The notes beneath the pieces were generated by a model. It saw only the letters and a list, made by a program, of their open reading frames with translations. It had not been told where the DNA came from and did no database searches. A stretch of 64,000 nt of DNA from Toxotes chatareus (Eukaryota > Chordata > Actinopteri > Toxotidae): contig CM028895.1 in NCBI GenBank assembly GCA_016801885.1, positions 8,456,001 to 8,520,000 on the forward strand. Reading direction: 5' to 3'. Positions 60,551 to 64,000 of the stretch are shown one piece after another (positions within the stretch are counted from its first letter, which is position 1; each line of letters starts with the position of its first letter). The translations under genes were made by a program, and so were the position numbers.

Positions 60551-62194
60551 CTTATGCACAGTAAACAAAATGACAAATGACAGACAGGTCAGGTTTGACT
60601 GGATTTACACTCAACAGCTCAAGAGGCCAGATCCAATTTTCTGATCATGTGATTTCCAAACATCTGTAAACATAGATCATACTGGTCAACTACACTGTAA
60701 CTGTGTATTTTTGTTTATCACTTCTACCCCGGCAACGTAAATTTTAATTGCTTTTAATTTTTATCTAAGTGTTGGTCAGCTGTTTGTCAACTGTACTGCA
60801 TCACTAAGACGACAGATCAGTGGCCAAAACCACGGTGCACCAAATACATGCTTACTCAGTTTCATAAAACTAAGAGCAGTGTCTTCACTGACACAAACAC
60901 AGACACGGTCAGCATGTCTGTCACTAGCTAGCTTTCAGCTAACAGAGTTTGTACATTGACTGTTTGTGGCAAACAAACAACAAATGGTCCAGAGGTCTGT
61001 GTGTCTGAACACACTATGAGGAATGTCTTTTCTTTGTCGTTTGTGATAGTAAATGGAAAACATTTAGGTTTTCGATTGTTGGACTAACAAAAAAAAGAAG
61101 CTATTCGAATATGTAACTTGGGCTTTGGGGATATTTTTCACTATTTTCAGACACTTTAAAAACCAATCAATTACTGCTGAACGTTGCCAAGTGAAAAAGA
61201 AAACATCTAATCATGTCCATATAAGGAACCCTCTTTACAACTGGATCAAATTTGGTCTATAAAAACTATTGCATATATGCACATACAGTACATTATAATA
61301 ATCAGGTTTTTGGAGGTGAGTAAATCCAACCAAACTCCACAGGTAATCACTGAATTAGTGGGTGAATAGTAACTGGTTGCAGGTTTTTTTACGCGGTTGA
61401 AATGTTGAACAACTGCATCAAGACAAAAATCTATGCATCAAATCAGCTCTGAGTCACTCAATGCTCTCCGTCTCTGCCACACACACACACAAATTTAGAA
61501 AAGAACAACTTTGGTGCAAGTAAGCAAACCTACTGTACACAAAAAGCCGTGGATAGGGTGAACTTACCCAACAATAAAGCTTGGCTTCCTTCATTATGTA
61601 ATCAGTGCTCTAGGATTTGATCATACAATATTTAAGTATTCAAAATTCAACAGATACATCCTCAGTCACTGTTAATTTTATAATTTCATTATTTAAATAT
61701 TTTCCCCCAAATATATCAAGTTTAAGTTGTGTGTGCATAAGACACAATACCTGATGCTTAGTCTTTACTGTAATGTAGATAAATTACACAATAATTTTAA
61801 CCACTTCTATAATAGCTTAGTGTGTAATCATCCTTTATATGCAAGAGTAAAAATATGCCCAATAGTCCCTTAAACCCGAGAGGAAGTGCACTTCTGGTCC
61901 ATGCGAATAAAAAGAAAAATTAGCTGCTCGTCATTTGAAATCAGAATGGCACAATATGACCTAACACCGGCCGTAATGAAAAGCTGTTAGAGGCTGAGTC
62001 AAAATCACAGATATTATGAAAGGCAGCACAGAGGCTTAACTGCATTGAAGCTGAGATTGTAGTGAATTGAAAGAGTGCAAAGAAAAAATTGTCTCCCTAA
62101 ACAGCTACGACAAAAAAAAAAAAAAATCACTTAATTTATAAATAATTATCTCATAAAATGAATTCAAATACAACCTTTCATCCCCAAACCACTT
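60551..62194 (-). other. esr1: Presumed esr1 3' untranslated region
   Basis: No coding frame of note. AT-rich, with a short A-run at about 62111-62125. Assigned to the esr1 3' UTR by its position between the stop and the minus-strand poly(A) signal. Confidence 0.5.
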
Positions 62195-62567
62195 TCATTC
62201 TCTGCTACTCACATCATTCATAAAAATGACTTGACCTTCAGACACGCTTGTTGTTGTTGTGCTCTGTCTCACGTGGGTGCAGTCGGATCGGGAGCCTCCG
62301 TACTGCAGGACACCTGGACCTGTCAGGGCTTTGCTCGGACTCTCGTGGCTGCCTCGGGGTCCGGAACCAGAGCCAGCTGAAGAGGAGCCACTGCTGCTGC
62401 TGTTGTTGTTGCCGGTGGTAGAGAACTCTCTGTCAGCCTGGAACCAGGACTGAGCTGGTCTTACGGGGCGGTGGAGGCGGTGAGCATCCAGCATCTCCAG
62501 CAGCAAGTCGTACAGAGGCACTTTGTTCTTGCACTTCATGCTGTAGAGGTGCTCCATGCCTTTGTTG
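62195..62567 (-). CDS. esr1: esr1 last coding exon (helix 12 and F domain)
   Basis: The acceptor is cctgcag on the minus strand. It starts SNKGMEHLYSM, runs through the AF-2 helix, then RPVRPAQSWFQADREF, a Ser/Gly-rich stretch, and GPGVLQYGGSRSDCTH. The frame then continues VRQSTTTTSVSEGQVIF to MNDVSSRE and stop. The continuation begins with CAC|GTGAGA, which looks like a splice donor at 62272, so the last 25 residues may be extra coding sequence or an unspliced tail. Confidence 0.92.
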
Positions 62568-63812
62568 CTGCAGGAAGCATAGGACGAGGAATTAGAGTGG
62601 TGTAATAATGAGTGACACCTTCAGAAAGAAATTCTTCTAATACTTCAATTTTATTCATATTCTTTTTTTTCTGGCTTTGCCCTTCAGTTGCTTTTTCTAA
62701 TTTATTTATTGTTCAGTTTTTTATTTAATAGTCTTCCTGGAGATTTATCTTGCTAAGCGGCTTCCATTACATTTTTCTTGTTGTCAACAAATTCTGTGAA
62801 AAGGACAAAACCAAGTCCATCTCTGAGTATTTTCAGCCTTTGCTATTCTGTTTGTGGTATGGTCCAAGACTGTTAATTCCTACTAAACTAAACCTACTAA
62901 ACCTTTACAAACAGTCACAAATGTAAAGTTTTATTTAAAAAGATTTAATTATTTCATAAAGCAGCTGGGCAATGTTGTCGGTTTTAACATTACTCAAACT
63001 GGAGCAAACATTTATTTTCAGCGGCAGATTAACACACATTAACACACACACAAAAATACCTTATATGTATTTAAAGGTGTCCTGTGACAAACAAAACTCA
63101 TGTTTACATTCAGTGTTACTTACCAAAACACATTGTTTGTAACCTGCTTACCTCATAAAACATTTGTAAAGATGATTTTTAAAATATCTGCATTCCTTAC
63201 ATCCACTGTTTTGCCAGCTCAAAGTGTTTGCTGGCGCATTGCTGCGTTTCTTGCTTGTGATGAGTCCATGATATAAACAAAAAACATCGCTCTACGATGC
63301 TTCTTAGTGATCAAAACCTCCACGTTATACCTCTTAAGGCAGCAGGACAGTGTACAGTATGTGGGACAGACTCAAAATAAACTACGGTGCTCAAGAAACA
63401 CATCACTCACTACAACTGTGAGGCTGTTTGATGTGTTTTTAAAAGTACAACAATAAAGCTCAGTGGCACAGAAGGATAAGATATATCACGCTTAATTCAT
63501 GTTGGTTTTGATCTCTACATGGGATTTTTTGACAATTTTTTAAAAACGATTTAAACATGGGCTTCAGATGAACACATGTAAATCAAAATACTTTGTGGTA
63601 AAAGAGACCTTTTCTAAATGAATCTCACCTCATGTGCCTGATGTGAGAAAGCAAGAGGAGCAGCTGGGCCTGCCGTCTCGACTGCTGCTGAACTGAGCAT
63701 CCTGATTGACTGATATGATGTATGAGAGCGTCCGTGATAGTGTCCAGCATGTCCTGTACCGCTGCGCCGTCGTGTAGCGGCTCCATTGTGCCAGTGCAGA
63801 AAGAGAAAGAAC
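62195..63812 (-). CDS. esr1: Estrogen receptor alpha, last two coding exons (5' part outside window)
   Basis: A nuclear receptor that binds estradiol and regulates target genes. The two exons encode the end of the ligand-binding domain: helices around MLDTITDALIHHISQSG and QAQLLLLLSHIRHMSNKG, then MEHLYSMKCKNKVPLYD and the AF-2 helix LYDLLLEMLDAHRLH, then a Ser/Gly-rich F domain. HLYSMKCKN and the PLYD form identify alpha; beta has LLNMKCKN and PVYD. The order is tail-to-tail with syne1, as in mammals. The reading frame runs past the usual fish end near DCTH to a stop at 62195-62197. Confidence 0.96.
62568..63628 (-). other. esr1: Last intron of esr1 (1.06 kb)
   Basis: Non-coding and AT-rich, with canonical GT-AG borders on the minus strand. 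Nothing else was recognised. Confidence 0.7.
63629..63812 (-). CDS. esr1: esr1 penultimate coding exon (184 bp)
   Basis: On the minus strand the acceptor is ctttattag and the donor ATGAG|gtgaga. The 184-bp length equals that of the corresponding mammalian exon. It encodes SFSFCTGTMEPL to LLSHIRHM and ends in phase 2 (AG|C, Ser). Confidence 0.95.
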
Positions 63813-64000
63813 CTAATAAAGAGGAAGAACACAAGCTTAGTGCAACATTTCAAGCCAATGTTTTCTTAAACAGGAATGTTAAAACTCACTCAATCAGCTA
63901 CAGATTTGTATTAAAACAATCAAAACACTGACAATGCCAAATTTTGTTTGATAAAAGCTCTGACTCAGACGCACATATAAGAGCGGAGAATTGACTGCGG
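63813..64000 (-). other. esr1: esr1 upstream intron, cut by window edge
   Basis: Non-coding up to the window end; preceding esr1 exons lie beyond it. Confidence 0.7.

Overview
The window is vertebrate nuclear DNA, most likely from a teleost fish. It has long introns, many small coding exons with GT-AG borders, fish-type interspersed repeats, and esr1 protein sequence of the fish type. No prokaryotic genes, rRNA, tRNA or CRISPR arrays were seen.

Positions 1-59307 (+) carry the 3' part of syne1 (nesprin-1). I could chain 61 coding exons without a frame break: 9,879 coding bases, or 3,292 residues plus stop. They encode the distal spectrin-repeat rod, an acidic linker with an LEWD motif, a 23-residue optional exon, the last repeats, and the membrane-spanning KASH tail ending YTNGPPPI. 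An internal first exon at 28595-28677 matches the start of the muscle isoform nesprin-1 alpha2. It lies just before the exon it should join and would give a protein of about 994 residues. Exon calls rest on reading frame, splice sites and recalled family sequence; no alignment was run.

The intron before the penultimate coding exon is interrupted at 38496-56525 by an 18,030-bp insertion. It has matching 10-bp inverted termini (TAGGGGTGGT) and a perfect 8-bp target duplication (ATTGATAT), the signature of a hAT transposon. No transposase is visible. Nearly all of its interior is a roughly 17.5-kb array of about 230 copies of a 76-bp AT-rich unit. It is best read as a non-autonomous hAT element whose internal repeat has grown to satellite size inside a gene. 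Without it the host intron would be about 0.67 kb.

Positions 62195-63812 (-) hold the last two coding exons of esr1 (estrogen receptor alpha), tail-to-tail with syne1. Candidate poly(A) signals of the two genes lie about 90 bp apart near 60.5 kb. The syne1-esr1 pairing is the same as in mammals, and parallels the SYNE2-ESR2 pair. The two genes have unrelated roles (nucleus-cytoskeleton linkage and hormone-dependent transcription); what they share here is only their 3' border.
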